Source: Oscillibacter sp. (lineage in GTDB: Bacteria > Bacillota > Clostridia > Oscillospirales > Oscillospiraceae). From it: 64,000 nucleotides of DNA. The stretch is from contig JAAVHC010000002.1 in NCBI GenBank assembly GCA_014799925.1, forward strand, positions 62,001 to 126,000, written 5' to 3'. Below the pieces are notes generated by a model. The model was not told the origin of the DNA. It saw only the letters and a list, made by a program, of their open reading frames with translations, and did no database searches. This document shows, piece by piece, positions 1 through 9,290 of the stretch; position 1 is the first letter of the stretch; every line of letters begins with the position of its first letter. A program made the translations under genes and the position numbers.

Positions 1-2
1 TC

Positions 3-1196
3 GGGGAGCACGGCCATATGCGCCTGCGGGGCGCGGACTGGAACGACGGTCTGGATATGGCGAAGGAACGGGGAGAGAGCGTAGCGTTCACCGCCGCCTA
101 CGCGTATGGCTTTGAACTGCTGGCCGGAATGGTCCGGCGTCTCGCGGAGAAAGGACGCGAGTCATTCGCGCTCAGCGTGCCGCTGACGGTGCTTCTGGAC
201 TTCCCGGCGGAGGACTGGGGCATTCCGGAGAAAACGCGGCGGGGGCTGCTGGATTACTGCGCAAGCGCGGACCGGGCCTGGGAGAACGGGTCCCGTACCG
301 CTGATGAGCTTGCCGGAAAGCTCCAGGCGATGGCCGGATGGATACGGAGCCACATCGCCCGGACGGAGTGGGTGGGCGATGGGGCGGACCTCCACTGGTT
401 CAACAGCTACTACGACAACTCCGGGCGCCAGGTGGAGGGCCTGCGGGGAGAAACGGTTCGCATGATGCTCACCGGGCAGGTGTTCTGCATCCTTTCCGGC
501 GCGGCCTCTGAGAAGCAGGTGCAGGAGATCGTCCGCGCGGCGGACTGGTATCTGTGCCATCCCGCCAGAGGCGGGTACTGCCTGAACACGGATTTCGGCG
601 AGGTCAAGCTGGACATGGGCCGGATGTTCGGATTTGCCTACGGCAATAAGGAAAACGGCGCGGTATTCAGCCATATGGCGGTGATGTACGCCTACGCGCT
701 CTATGTCCGGGGCCATGCGGCGGAGGGCTGGCGGGTCCTGGAGCACCTGTTCCGGCAAAGCGGTGATTTTACCCGCGGCAAAATCCTTCCCGGCATCCCG
801 GAATATTTTGACCTCCGGGGCCGGGGGATGTACCCCTATCTCACGGGCGCGGCCAGCTGGATGCTGCTGACCTTACAGACGCAGGCGTTCGGCGTCCGGG
901 GCCGCGGCGGAGATCTGGTGCTGGAGCCCAGGCTGACCGCGGAACAATTCGACGGCGAAGGAATCGCGGAGATTTGCTGCACCGCCGCGGGGAGAAAGCT
1001 GCGTGTGCGTTATCAGAATCCGAAGAAGCTGGACTGGGGCGCGTATCAGGTGGGCGCGGTGGCCGCCGGAGACAGATGGTGGCCTGCGGAGGCGGCCTGC
1101 GCCGTACTGCGGCGGGAAGACCTGCCGGAAGCGGACGATGTATTGGAGCTTACGGTGACGCTGTCGCCGCGCGAAGGAGGAGAAAAGAATGTTTGA
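3..1196 (+). CDS. GH94-like glycoside phosphorylase, C-terminal part (5' end outside window)
   Basis: The reading frame is open through the left edge (codons for GEHGH precede the first Met at 18), so this is the C-terminal part of a larger protein. The visible start carries ADWNDGLD, the clan GH-Q (GH94) motif whose Asp is the general acid in cellobiose-phosphorylase relatives. A GESVAFT stretch and a late YLTGAASWMLLTLQTQAFG stretch also fit the GH94 catalytic barrel and C-terminal cap. Such enzymes split a beta-glucoside with phosphate to a sugar 1-phosphate, usually in the cytoplasm. It overlaps the next gene by 8 bp, so the two are probably translationally coupled. Substrate cannot be read from the sequence; a 1,2-, 1,3- or 1,4-beta-glucan specificity is possible. 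Confidence 0.7.
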   Translation, partial: GEHGHMRLRGADWNDGLDMAKERGESVAFTAAYAYGFELLAGMVRRLAEKGRESFALSVPLTVLLDFPAEDWGIPEKTRRGLLDYCASADRAWENGSRTADELAGKLQAMAGWIRSHIARTEWVGDGADLHWFNSYYDNSGRQVEGLRGETVRMMLTGQVFCILSGAASEKQVQEIVRAADWYLCHPARGGYCLNTDFGEVKLDMGRMFGFAYGNKENGAVFSHMAVMYAYALYVRGHAAEGWRVLEHLFRQSGDFTRGKILPGIPEYFDLRGRGMYPYLTGAASWMLLTLQTQAFGVRGRGGDLVLEPRLTAEQFDGEGIAEICCTAAGRKLRVRYQNPKKLDWGAYQVGAVAAGDRWWPAEAACAVLRREDLPEADDVLELTVTLSPREGGEKNV

Positions 1197-4100
1197 TGAG
1201 CAGGGACGCTATGTGATGCGGGACTATCAGGCAAAGCCGCCTTTTTCCAGCTTCCTTCCCGGTATTGCCGGACCTATGGGCGTACCGGCCTGGTGCTGCT
1301 ACAACAACCGGGGACAGGCGGTATGCAGCTTCGGCGCAAAGGACAAGGACCACGCCATTATGGAGTTCTCCCCTGCCCATACCGCGTACCAGAACGTAAG
1401 CCGCACGGGTTTCCGGACCTTCTGTAAAACAGACGGGACATACCGGGAACTGTTTACCGGCGTCTGCGACATGCACATCGGCATGAGCGAGGTGGAAATC
1501 ACCTGCCGGGAGGGCGGTCTGGAGGCTTCCGCCCTCTACTTTGGCGTGCCCGGCGAGCGGACGGCGGCATTGGCACGGATACTGACCGTGCGCAATATCG
1601 AAAAGGCGCCTGTCACGCTGGAGCTGCTGGACGGGATGCCGGCCCTGGTGCCCTACGGCGTGGATCAGGATGCGCTGAAAAATATGGCGAATCTGGCGAA
1701 GGCCTGGATGCAGGCGGAGGATGCGGATACGGGCCGGACCTGCTTCCGCGTACGCGCCTCTATGGCGGATACCGCGCAGGTGACGGAGGTCAGAGGCTGC
1801 AACTTCTGCCTGGCCTGGGATGAGACGGGAAACAGTCTGCGCCCGCTGGTCCAGCCGGAGCTGGTGTTCGGGCTGGATACTTCCCTGGCAAGGCCGGAGG
1901 GGTTCCTGCGGATGCCGCTGGAGGAGCTTTGCGCCCTGCCGCAGATGACGGAAAATCACTTCCCGTGCTGCTTCCTGCCCCGGAAGGCGCTTCTCCGGCC
2001 GGGGGAGGCCGTCAGCGTGTTCTCCCTCTACGGACAGGCGGAGGACAAGGGCCGCGTCGCGGCCCTGGCGGAGCGGGCGGCCGGCGGCGATTGGTTCGCT
2101 CAGAAACGCCGGGAGGCCGCCGGACTGGTGGAAGCGCTCTGCGCCCCCATTTCCTGCCGCACCGCCGACAGGACCTTTGACGCCTACTGCCGCCAGACCT
2201 ATCTGGATAACCTTCTCCGCGGCGGCGCACCCGCCTGCTTTGAAAGCGAAGGGAAGAGAACGCCCTTCTATATGTACTCCCGAAAACATGGCGACCCGGA
2301 ACGGGAGTATAACTACTTCTCTCTGGGCGGGGAGTACTACGCTCAGGGAAACGGCAACTTCCGGGACGTCAACCAGAACCGCCGGTGCAGCGTCCTGTTC
2401 GCCCCTGCGGCCGGTGCGGAGGATATCCATACCTTTTTCGATCTTATCCAATCGGACGGATATAATCCGCTGGTCATTACCGCCAGCACCTACACGCTTC
2501 CCAAGGAGGCTCTGGACGGGTTCCTGGAGAAGCTGCCGGAGGACTGCCGCGGACAGGCGGCGGAACTGCTGACAAAGCCCTTCACTCCCGGCGCGCTGGC
2601 TATGGCGCTGGAGGATTGGGGGCTGGGGGCGGACGCGGAAACACTGACAGCGGCTGTCGTCTGCGCGTCCGGCAGCGAGCCGAATGCCAATTTTTCCGAG
2701 GGTTACTGGTGCGACCACTGGACCTATAACCTGGATCTGATCGAGAGTTATCTGTCCGTCTATCCGGAACGGGCAGAGGAGCTGCTGTTTGAGGAGCGCC
2801 GCTATCGCTGGTACGAATCCCGGGCACTGGTCAATCCCAGAGCGAAGCGTTACCACATGACGCGCAGCGGTCTGCGCCAGTACCACGCCCTGGATGAAGA
2901 GACAAAGGCGGATACGACCCGCAAGTGGATGTTTGCCGGAGAAGATGAGGCCCGCAGCACGCTGATTGAAAAGCTGCTGCTGCTGTGCGCAATCAAGACC
3001 GCCACGCTGGATGCCGCCGGCATGGGGGTTGAGATGGAGGGCGGCAAGCCCGGCTGGTATGACGCGCTCAACGGCCTGCCCGGCCTGCTGGGGTCCTCCA
3101 TGGCGGAGAGCTGCGAGCTGGCCCGGCTGCTGGCCTTCACCCGCAGGGCCATGGCCGAACGGGAGGGGGAGGTCTCCCTCTATCAGGAGATCGCCCGGCT
3201 GCTGGAGGATGTGAGCAACGTTCTGCTGACCGAGAGGGATCCCCGCATCCGGTGGGACCGGATGAACCGGATCAAAGAAGATTACCGTGCGCAGACCGCT
3301 TTCGGTTTCCGCGGAGAGCGGGAAGACCTTGGATGCCGGCCCCTGGCGCAGATGCTGGAACGGATGGAGCAGACCGTTCTCTGCGGTATCAGGAAAGCGG
3401 CGGAGCTGGGCGGCGGGATTTGTCCTGCCTACTTTACCTTTGAGGCGGCAGAGATAACCGATGCCCCCGATGGCCCCATGCCGCCGGCGCTGGAGCCCCA
3501 TCCGCTGCCGCTGTTCCTGGAGGGGCCGGTGCGCTGGCTGAAGCTGGACTTTCCGCAGGAAGACAAGGCGGCGCTGGCGCAGAAAGTGCGCGAGAGCGGA
3601 CTCTATGACCGGGAATTGCACATGTATAAGGTCAACGAGAGCCTTGCCTCCGTCAGCTACGAGGCGGGACGCGCCTTGGCCTTCACCCCCGGCTGGCTGG
3701 AAAACGAATCCATCTGGCTCCATATGGAATATAAATACCTGCTGGAGCTGTTGAAAAGCGGATTGTATGAGCAGTTTTCCCAGGCGTTCCGTGATGCCGC
3801 CGTTCCCTTTCTGGACCCGGAGCGGTACGGCAGGAGCCCCTTGGAAAACGTATCCTTCCTGGCCTCCTCCGCCAATCCGGATCCCTCCGTATGGGGACGG
3901 GGCTTTGTGGCCCGCCTTTCGGGTTCCACGGCGGAATTTCTGCAGATCTGGCAGCTCATGTTCTTCGGCCACGCGCCCTTCCGGTGGGAGGCCGACGGCC
4001 TGCGGCTTGTTTTTGCTCCCTTTGTTCCCGACTACCTCATGCCGGGTGATGGCATGATCGAAGCCGCGTTCCTGGGCAGCGTCAGGGTGATTTACCACGC

Positions 4101-4266
4101 CTCCGGTCTGACGGAGCTGATTCCCGGAAAAACGCGTCCCGTCCGCTGGGAACTTACGGACAGAGACGGCGGGAAGCGGATCGTGGACGGCTCCGTCCTC
4201 TGCGGCAGGGATGCCTGCGCGGTGCGCGCGGGACAGATCACCGAAATTAACGTCACAATAAAGTGA
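1189..4266 (+). CDS. Large GH94-like (cellobiose phosphorylase-related) protein
   Basis: A 1025-residue cytoplasmic protein without signal peptide. It begins inside the end of the preceding GH94-like gene, with an AAGGAGG site about 8 nt before its ATG. The N-terminal half looks like the beta-sandwich domain of GH94 proteins. The centre has NYFSLGGEYYAQGNGNF and a GWYDALNGLPG segment lying where the preceding gene has ADWNDGLD, so an Asp is still present. It is clearly longer than standard cellobiose phosphorylase (about 800 residues), near the size of beta-1,2- or beta-1,3-oligoglucan phosphorylases. With the coupled neighbour it may form a two-protein system, or be a second phosphorylase for another linkage. 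I recognise the family, not the substrate. Confidence 0.55.
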   Translation: MFDEQGRYVMRDYQAKPPFSSFLPGIAGPMGVPAWCCYNNRGQAVCSFGAKDKDHAIMEFSPAHTAYQNVSRTGFRTFCKTDGTYRELFTGVCDMHIGMSEVEITCREGGLEASALYFGVPGERTAALARILTVRNIEKAPVTLELLDGMPALVPYGVDQDALKNMANLAKAWMQAEDADTGRTCFRVRASMADTAQVTEVRGCNFCLAWDETGNSLRPLVQPELVFGLDTSLARPEGFLRMPLEELCALPQMTENHFPCCFLPRKALLRPGEAVSVFSLYGQAEDKGRVAALAERAAGGDWFAQKRREAAGLVEALCAPISCRTADRTFDAYCRQTYLDNLLRGGAPACFESEGKRTPFYMYSRKHGDPEREYNYFSLGGEYYAQGNGNFRDVNQNRRCSVLFAPAAGAEDIHTFFDLIQSDGYNPLVITASTYTLPKEALDGFLEKLPEDCRGQAAELLTKPFTPGALAMALEDWGLGADAETLTAAVVCASGSEPNANFSEGYWCDHWTYNLDLIESYLSVYPERAEELLFEERRYRWYESRALVNPRAKRYHMTRSGLRQYHALDEETKADTTRKWMFAGEDEARSTLIEKLLLLCAIKTATLDAAGMGVEMEGGKPGWYDALNGLPGLLGSSMAESCELARLLAFTRRAMAEREGEVSLYQEIARLLEDVSNVLLTERDPRIRWDRMNRIKEDYRAQTAFGFRGEREDLGCRPLAQMLERMEQTVLCGIRKAAELGGGICPAYFTFEAAEITDAPDGPMPPALEPHPLPLFLEGPVRWLKLDFPQEDKAALAQKVRESGLYDRELHMYKVNESLASVSYEAGRALAFTPGWLENESIWLHMEYKYLLELLKSGLYEQFSQAFRDAAVPFLDPERYGRSPLENVSFLASSANPDPSVWGRGFVARLSGSTAEFLQIWQLMFFGHAPFRWEADGLRLVFAPFVPDYLMPGDGMIEAAFLGSVRVIYHASGLTELIPGKTRPVRWELTDRDGGKRIVDGSVLCGRDACAVRAGQITEINVTIK

Positions 4267-4275
4267 GGGAAACCG

Positions 4276-5601
4276 ATGAAAGCGATCATAACCACAACCA
4301 GTCTGAGAGACGGCCTGCTCTGGCACCAGGATGAGCTGGCCGGCGGGGCGGCGGACTGCGTCCATCAGGTGACCGTCTATCCCTATGCCCGGTATCAGAC
4401 CTTCGAGGGCTTTGGCGGAGCATTCACGGAAGCTTCCGCGCACGCCTGGCGGCAATTGCCCCCGGATCGGCGGCAGGCGTTTCTGGACCTCTGCTTTGGA
4501 GAGGGCGGGCTGCGGTATACGCAGGGACGGGTCCATATGGGCAGCTGCGATTTTTCCCTGGGCAACTACGCCTGCCAGGCCGGCCCGGAGGACAAAGGCT
4601 TCCATACGGAGCATGACGACCAGTACCTGATCCCGATGATCCAGGCGGCGCAGGCCGTGGCCGGGCGCCCCATCGAACTGCTGCTGAGTCCCTGGAGCCC
4701 GCCGGGATTCATGAAGACCAACGGCGAGATGAATCACGGCGGCAGTCTGAAGCCGGAATACCGCGCCCGCTGGGCGGAGTGCATGGCGGGGTACGCCGCC
4801 CATTATCGGTCCATGGGATGTGACGTGCGCCGGATGTCCATTCAAAATGAGCCCGCCGCTGTGCAGACCTGGGATTCCTGCATCTGGTCCGGAGCCGAGG
4901 AAGGCGCGTTTGCGGCGGAATATCTGTCCCCGGCTCTGAAGAAGGCGGGATGCGGCGACGTCAAAATCCTGGCCTGGGATCACAATAAAGACATCCTGGT
5001 CCAGCGGGTGCGGGAAACGCTGTCCGCGAAGGGGGCGGCGGAAGCCGTCGGCGGCTTTGCGGTCCACTGGTACACCGGAGACCACTTTGAGGCCCTGCGC
5101 ATCGCGAAGGAGCTGTGGCCGGACAAGGAGCTGTGGTTCAGCGAGGGCTGCGTGGAGTACAGCCGCTTTGACGGCATGACGCCCCTGCAAAAAGCGGAGA
5201 TGTACGCCCATGATATCCTTGGGAATCTGAACGGCGGCATTTCCGGAAGCATCGACTGGAATCTGCTGCTGGATGCCAGAGGCGGGCCGAATCATGTGGG
5301 CAATTTCTGTGAAGCACCCGTCATGCTGACAGAAGACAACGCCAATTTCACCGTTCAGAATGAGTACTATTATATTGGACAATTCAGCCGCTTCATCCGC
5401 CCCGGCGCGGTCCGGCTTGGTTCCTCCGCCTGGACAGACCGCGTGGAGGTCACGGCCTTTGAAAACAGGGATGGCGACAGAACGGCCGTTGTCCTCAACC
5501 GGACGGAAAAGGAGGCCGCGGTTTCTGTAACAGAGGATGCTCAGGAAGCCTGGAATTTTGTAATAGCTCCTCACAGCATTGCCACTCTCAGATGGAGATA
5601 G
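4276..5601 (+). CDS. GH30 family beta-glycosidase
   Basis: A 441-residue protein with the GH30 fold signature. FEGFGGAFTEASAH lies near residue 40, the acid/base Glu in SIQNEP is residue 192, and the nucleophile Glu in WFSEGCVEYS is residue 290. LSPWSPPGFMKTNG is another GH30 hallmark, and the C-terminal ~60 residues form the usual side beta-domain. Family members are retaining beta-glucosidases, beta-xylosidases, beta-1,6-glucanases or glucosylceramidases. There is no signal peptide, so it probably acts on oligosaccharides inside the cell, next to the two GH94-like genes 9 bp upstream (same operon). The exact substrate is unresolved. A strong hairpin follows the stop codon. Confidence 0.85.
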   Translation: MKAIITTTSLRDGLLWHQDELAGGAADCVHQVTVYPYARYQTFEGFGGAFTEASAHAWRQLPPDRRQAFLDLCFGEGGLRYTQGRVHMGSCDFSLGNYACQAGPEDKGFHTEHDDQYLIPMIQAAQAVAGRPIELLLSPWSPPGFMKTNGEMNHGGSLKPEYRARWAECMAGYAAHYRSMGCDVRRMSIQNEPAAVQTWDSCIWSGAEEGAFAAEYLSPALKKAGCGDVKILAWDHNKDILVQRVRETLSAKGAAEAVGGFAVHWYTGDHFEALRIAKELWPDKELWFSEGCVEYSRFDGMTPLQKAEMYAHDILGNLNGGISGSIDWNLLLDARGGPNHVGNFCEAPVMLTEDNANFTVQNEYYYIGQFSRFIRPGAVRLGSSAWTDRVEVTAFENRDGDRTAVVLNRTEKEAAVSVTEDAQEAWNFVIAPHSIATLRWR

Positions 5602-5614
5602 CCGCACGCGGCAA

Positions 5615-5656
5615 CAACAGGCAATGCGCCGGTATTACCCGGCGCATTGCCTGTTG
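5615..5656. terminator. Bidirectional hairpin terminator between GH30 and GH127 genes
   Basis: A perfect 18-bp stem (5615-5632 with 5639-5656) and a 6-nt loop lie between the convergent GH30 and GH127 genes. It has no clear T-tract but is well placed to stop transcription from both sides. Confidence 0.6.
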
Positions 5657-5660
5657 GCGG

Positions 5661-7696
5661 CTATATCCTTACCCAGACCCGCATCTCGCCCTCTCCCCGA
5701 TTCGCCCAGGCGTAATAGGGGATGAAACGCAGCGTCACGGCCTTCCGCTTCGCGGGTGCGTAGTCGCGGTACAGGGAATCGTCCCCCGCCTCCTCCCGCA
5801 GTCCGGGAACCTCCAGCATCACCAGAGGCCTGCCGCCGATTTCGGCGGGAACGGATTCCGCCTCGCTTATCCGGACGGGATCCAGGCGGCAGAGGTGCAG
5901 ATCCGCGCCGTTGTCGGCCTGTTCCAGGCAGTAGGTGATGGGGCCGCGCGTCAGCGCGGCCTTGCCGACGTTTTCCCGCACCTTCCGATTGGCCGTCCGC
6001 ACCCGCGCCGTCATGGGGAATTCCAGCGAAACCGCGTCGCCGTCATGCCACGTGCCGGTCAGATAGCAGTACCCATCCCGGTCTTCCCGCCGGACGCCGT
6101 CCGGGGCGGTGATCGTGGACGCCGTGCTCCAGCCGGGGATCCGGAAGGCCAGCGTACAGACCGCCGGAGTCTCCGCGCGAACCGTCAGCTTCGCGCGGCC
6201 CTCCCAGGGAAAGGCGCTCTCCATGGTCAGACGCAGAAGCGTGTCTCCCGCCTTTTTTGTCAGCTCGCTCCCCATGTAGAGGTGGGTCCACAGGGTATCC
6301 TCGTTTTCCGTATAGGCGTACGCCGCCACGGAGCCAACCATCCGGGCGATATTCGGAGGGCAGCAGGCGCAGCCGAACCACTTCTGCCGGACCGGGTCCA
6401 CGTGCTCCAGCCGGGCGTCGGCACGGCAGGCGGCGGGATGGACCTCCAGCGGGTTGACGTAGAAAAAACTCTTGCCGTCCAGCGCCATTCCGGCCAGCAC
6501 GGTGTTGTACAGAGCCTGCTCCATCACGTCCGCGTACTCCGCCTTCGGCGACAGCTCCAGCATCCGCCGGGCAAAAAACGCCAGACCGATGGCGGCGCAG
6601 GTCTCGGAATAGGCGGTATCGTTGGGCAGATCGAAGGGATAAGAGAAGGCCTCGCCGTGGCGGGTCCCGCCGATGCCGCCGGTGATGTACAGCTTTTCCC
6701 GGGTGATGCTGTTCCACAGCCGTTCACAGGCGGCGCGCAGCTCCCGGTCGCCGGTCAGCCGCGCCACGTCCGCCATACCGGAATAGAGGTAGACGGCGCG
6801 AACCGCGTGGCCGACGGCCTCCTCCTGCTCCCGCACGGGAAGATGGGCCTGATGGTAGACGTACCGCCGGGGGTCCGCGTCCGGCCGGCCGGGCCGGCCC
6901 TCGACTTCCGCGCGTTTGCGGGCCTCTTCATCAAAATAGTGGGGCCGCGTCCCCCGCTGGTCCAGGAAGAATTTGCTCAGCGCCAGATACCTGTCCTCTC
7001 CGGTGACCTCGTACAGCCGGACCAGCGCCATCTCCGCGATTTCGTGGCCCGGATAGCCCTTGCGCTGCTCCGGCGACGGTCCAAAGCGCTCCTCCACGCA
7101 GTCCGCGAAGCGGCACGCGGCGCGCAGCAGCCTGTCCTTCCCTGTGGCCTGATAGTAGGCCGCGGCGGCCTCCGCCAGGTGGCCCAGACAGTACAGCTCG
7201 TGGTGATCCCGCAAATTGGTGAAGGCGCGGTCCATACCGTTGATGATGTAATAGGTGTCCAGATAGCCGCTGTCATCCTGGGCGGCGCAGACCAGATCAA
7301 TCGCCTCGTCCACCGTCCGTTCCAGATCCGGGTCCGGATGCTGCGCCAGAGAGTAGGCCGCCGCCTCGATCCATTTGGAAAAGTCCGTATCCTGGAACAC
7401 AAAGCCGTAAAAGCGGTCCGGGTCGGGGTTCCGGGGATCCTCCGGAGTGGTCTGGAACCCCTGAGGGCCGCGGTCCGGCGGGGCGCCGGCGGCGCCCCGC
7501 CGCTTCTTCTCCATCACCCGCGCCGCCGCCCGGAAATTGTGCATGCAATAGCTGGGCTCCGCGTCCGGCAGGCGGTCATTCAGCGCCTCCCACTGGTCAC
7601 CTCCCTGCGGACCGTCTCCTGGGCGGCGTGCCAGAAGGCGTCCGTTACCCGGACCGCTTTCACATCCAAAGGGGCGCTGATATAGTTCTCGTCCAT
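5661..7696 (-). pseudogene. GH127 beta-L-arabinofuranosidase, frameshifted near the 5' end
   Basis: From about residue 35 onward this is a full DUF1680/GH127 protein. It has LPNDTAYSETCAAIG (acid/base Glu region) and WFGCACCPPNIAR, holding the nucleophile Cys and zinc-ligand cysteines of HypBA1-type enzymes, which release beta-L-arabinofuranose. The real start is the ATG at 7696, with AAGGAG 7 nt before it; it reads MDENYISAPLDVKAV and VTDAFWHAAQETVRREV, typical of the family. That frame then stops at 7580-7582, while QWEALNDRLP continues in another frame. A loss of a few bases (7 nt would fit a REV-xxx-QW junction) near 7595-7600 explains this. The alternative upstream start near 7727 encodes unrelated residues and lacks a ribosome site. 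Either a recent pseudogene or a sequencing error. Confidence 0.8.
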
Positions 7697-7741
7697 ACGC
7701 GTTCTCCTTCCGCTTTGCAGGTATCATCTGTTATCCCGATC

Positions 7742-7770
7742 ATTTTATCATATCTCCAAAGAAATAGCAA
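7742..7770 (-). promoter_or_regulatory. Sigma-A-type promoter for the GH127 gene
   Basis: Reading on the minus strand, TTGCTA, a 17-nt spacer and TAAAAT end about 45 nt before the ATG at 7696. Confidence 0.5.
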
Positions 7771-7790
7771 TTCCTGCGGAAGCGCGGGCA

Positions 7791-7841
7791 GGCAGCGGAG
7801 CCGGATCGTCCATTTCCGGACGCCGGCTCCGCCGCCTGCTT
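7791..7841 (-). terminator. Large hairpin downstream of the SSB-like gene
   Basis: GCAGGC-GCGGAGCCGG pairs with CCGGCTCCGC-GCCTGC around a GC-rich loop just after the SSB-like gene. The T-tract is weak on either strand, so terminator function is likely but not certain. Confidence 0.4.
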
Positions 7842-7851
7842 ATGATTTTTC

Positions 7852-8466
7852 TTAAAAGCACTCCTCTTCCACCAGGTGCATCACGCTGACCTCAAACGCG
7901 GTCCGCTCCTGGGCGCACCCCGCCACCACCTTGGTGTAGACCCGGCTCTGGACCCGGCCCTCCAGGGAAATCGCCTCTCCCACGGACATGTTTCCGGTGA
8001 TCATGGCCACCTGTCCCCAGGCGATGCAGGGCAGATAGTCCGCCCGTCCGTACCGCCGGTTTACCGCCAGCATCATGTCCGAGATGCACCGCCCCAGAGG
8101 CGTGCGCCGGAGCACCGGCGGCTTGCAGATGACTCCCCGCAGGGCGATGCGGTTCTGGTCCTCCTCGCCTTCATCCGCGGGGGTAAGGAGCTGGGCGAAA
8201 ACAGAGATCACCAGGCGGCTGCCGCAGCCGCTTTTATTATTGAAGGAGCGCAGCTGACCGGTGACCGCCAGCCGCCGGCCGGTAAGCGGGGTCAGACGGC
8301 GCAGCTGGTCGCCGGTGGCGATGATCCACAGGGTGTCTGTCTGCCCCGACAGCCGCTGGACGGCAAGCGGAAATCGTAGGAACTGCTGGCCGTGGTTCTC
8401 ATGAGAGGGAGTGGGCTCGCCTGCCGCCGTGCCCCGGAGCTGAACAAAATTTTTTGTCGTTTCCAT
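7852..8466 (-). CDS. Single-stranded DNA-binding protein-like (OB-fold) protein
   Basis: The start is placed at the ATG at 8466 (METTKNFVQLRG), preceded by GAGGAG 8 nt upstream. A longer open frame upstream encodes low-complexity residues from a repeat-rich intergenic region and is not believed. The 204-residue product resembles SSB-like proteins of Clostridia. It shows two OB-like stretches: FLRFPLAVQRLSG with LTGRRLAVTGQLRSF, then RIALRGVICKPPVLR with ADYLPCIAWGQVA and ISLEGRVQSR. The acidic tail of canonical SSB is missing; it ends VEEECF. It is probably a second, double-OB paralogue of SSB, with role unknown (replication, repair or competence). Confidence 0.65.
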   Translation of the reverse strand: METTKNFVQLRGTAAGEPTPSHENHGQQFLRFPLAVQRLSGQTDTLWIIATGDQLRRLTPLTGRRLAVTGQLRSFNNKSGCGSRLVISVFAQLLTPADEGEEDQNRIALRGVICKPPVLRRTPLGRCISDMMLAVNRRYGRADYLPCIAWGQVAMITGNMSVGEAISLEGRVQSRVYTKVVAGCAQERTAFEVSVMHLVEEECF

Positions 8467-8554
8467 ATGTAGGCTTCTCCTCATTGGTTTTTTCGTTTGG
8501 TTGTCCATACAGCCTATGAGGGGAAGGGGGAAATTATGCCTGATGCGGGTCCTC

Positions 8555-8589
8555 ATGCCTTTTCTTGAAAAAGTATCAAAAAGGACTTT
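8555..8589 (+). repeat. Dispersed ACTTTT/AAAAGT palindrome, degenerate copy
   Basis: The stretch CTTTTCTTGAAAAAGTATC followed by AAAAAGGACTTT matches the palindromes at 38441 and 53726. It lies in the 350-bp spacer upstream of the SSB-like gene, which otherwise holds only the 8692 repeat and no recognised gene. Confidence 0.5.
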
Positions 8590-8691
8590 ACTTCCGCACG
8601 GTGACGAGTTTGCGCTTCTGATCAGAGAATCATTGCCATGTTTTGCGGCTGCCCCGCAAGGGGCGGGCAAAACGGCATTAAATTTCATGTG

Positions 8692-8744
8692 ATTACGTTG
8701 GCGATTATTTATTTGCCAACGCAATAAAAGCGCGATATCGTTAC
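8692..8744 (+). repeat. Dispersed ATTACGTTGGCGATTATTT hairpin repeat, copy 1
   Basis: A hairpin (CGTTGGC...GCCAACG) in an AT-rich context. A copy at 57494-57533 matches at 36 of 40 positions. The last 18 bases (GCGCGATATCGTTACC region) also recur at 53651-53670. Confidence 0.6.
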
Positions 8745-8821
8745 CTGCGGGCCGCCCGCGGCGCTTCACGGCCGAACGTTGCTCTTTTTCAACTGCTTCG
8801 ACTATATTCCGGTATTCGCAT

Positions 8822-8860
8822 CCAAAAAGGAATCCCCCGAAACCGTTGCGGCTTCGGGGG
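8822..8860 (-). terminator. Rho-independent terminator of rplM-rpsI
   Basis: On the minus strand, CCCCCGAAgCCG pairs with CGGtTTCGGGGG, followed after a short gap by a run of five T. It starts just after the rpsI stop. Confidence 0.8.
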
Positions 8861-8871
8861 TTTGAGGGCTT

Positions 8872-9276
8872 TTAACGCTTGGAGAACTGAGGCGCGCGGC
8901 GGGCGGCCTTGAGGCCGTACTTCTTGCGCTCCTTCATACGAGGATCGCGGGTGAGCAGACCGGCCTTTTTCAGGATGGGACGATTCTCATCGCCGGCCAG
9001 CAGCAGGGCGCGGGAGATGCCGTGGCGCAGAGCGCCGGCCTGACCGCTGACGCCGCCGCCCTTGACGGTGGCGACGATGTCCACCTTGCCCTCGTTGGCG
9101 GTGGCCACCAGGGGCTGACGGACGATCATCTTCAGGGTATCGAGGCCGAAATATTCCTCGATGTCCCGGCCATTGATGGTAATGGAGCCGGTGCCGCCGG
9201 GATAAACCTGGACGCGGGCCACGGAGGACTTCCGACGGCCGGTGCCGTACAGATAGGGCTTCTTAGACTCGTACAT
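8872..9276 (-). CDS. rpsI: 30S ribosomal protein S9
   Basis: A 134-residue basic protein that ends in the typical S9 tail [17 protein letters not shown], which reaches toward the P-site t[16 protein letters not shown] at the N-terminus and [19 protein letters not shown] in the middle are diagnostic. It is the second gene of the usual rplM-rpsI pair, 14 bp after rplM, and is followed by a strong terminator. Confidence 0.98.
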   Translation of the reverse strand: MYESKKPYLYGTGRRKSSVARVQVYPGGTGSITINGRDIEEYFGLDTLKMIVRQPLVATANEGKVDIVATVKGGGVSGQAGALRHGISRALLLAGDENRPILKKAGLLTRDPRMKERKKYGLKAARRAPQFSKR

Positions 9277-9290
9277 TTTCCTCTACCTCC

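Noticed and set aside
1150..5607. A 1485-codon open frame on the minus strand opposite the glycosidase genes
   Set aside because: It is the antisense shadow of three clear plus-strand enzymes with intact motifs; its translation is low-complexity with no domain.
7697..7727. An earlier start for the GH127 gene in the frame of the main body
   Set aside because: The encoded residues are unlike the family, whereas the other frame gives a ribosome site and a family-like N-terminus; a frameshift explains both.
8467..8769. A 100-residue N-terminal extension of the SSB-like protein
   Set aside because: It runs through repeat DNA, has no ribosome site, and the ATG at 8466 has a good one.
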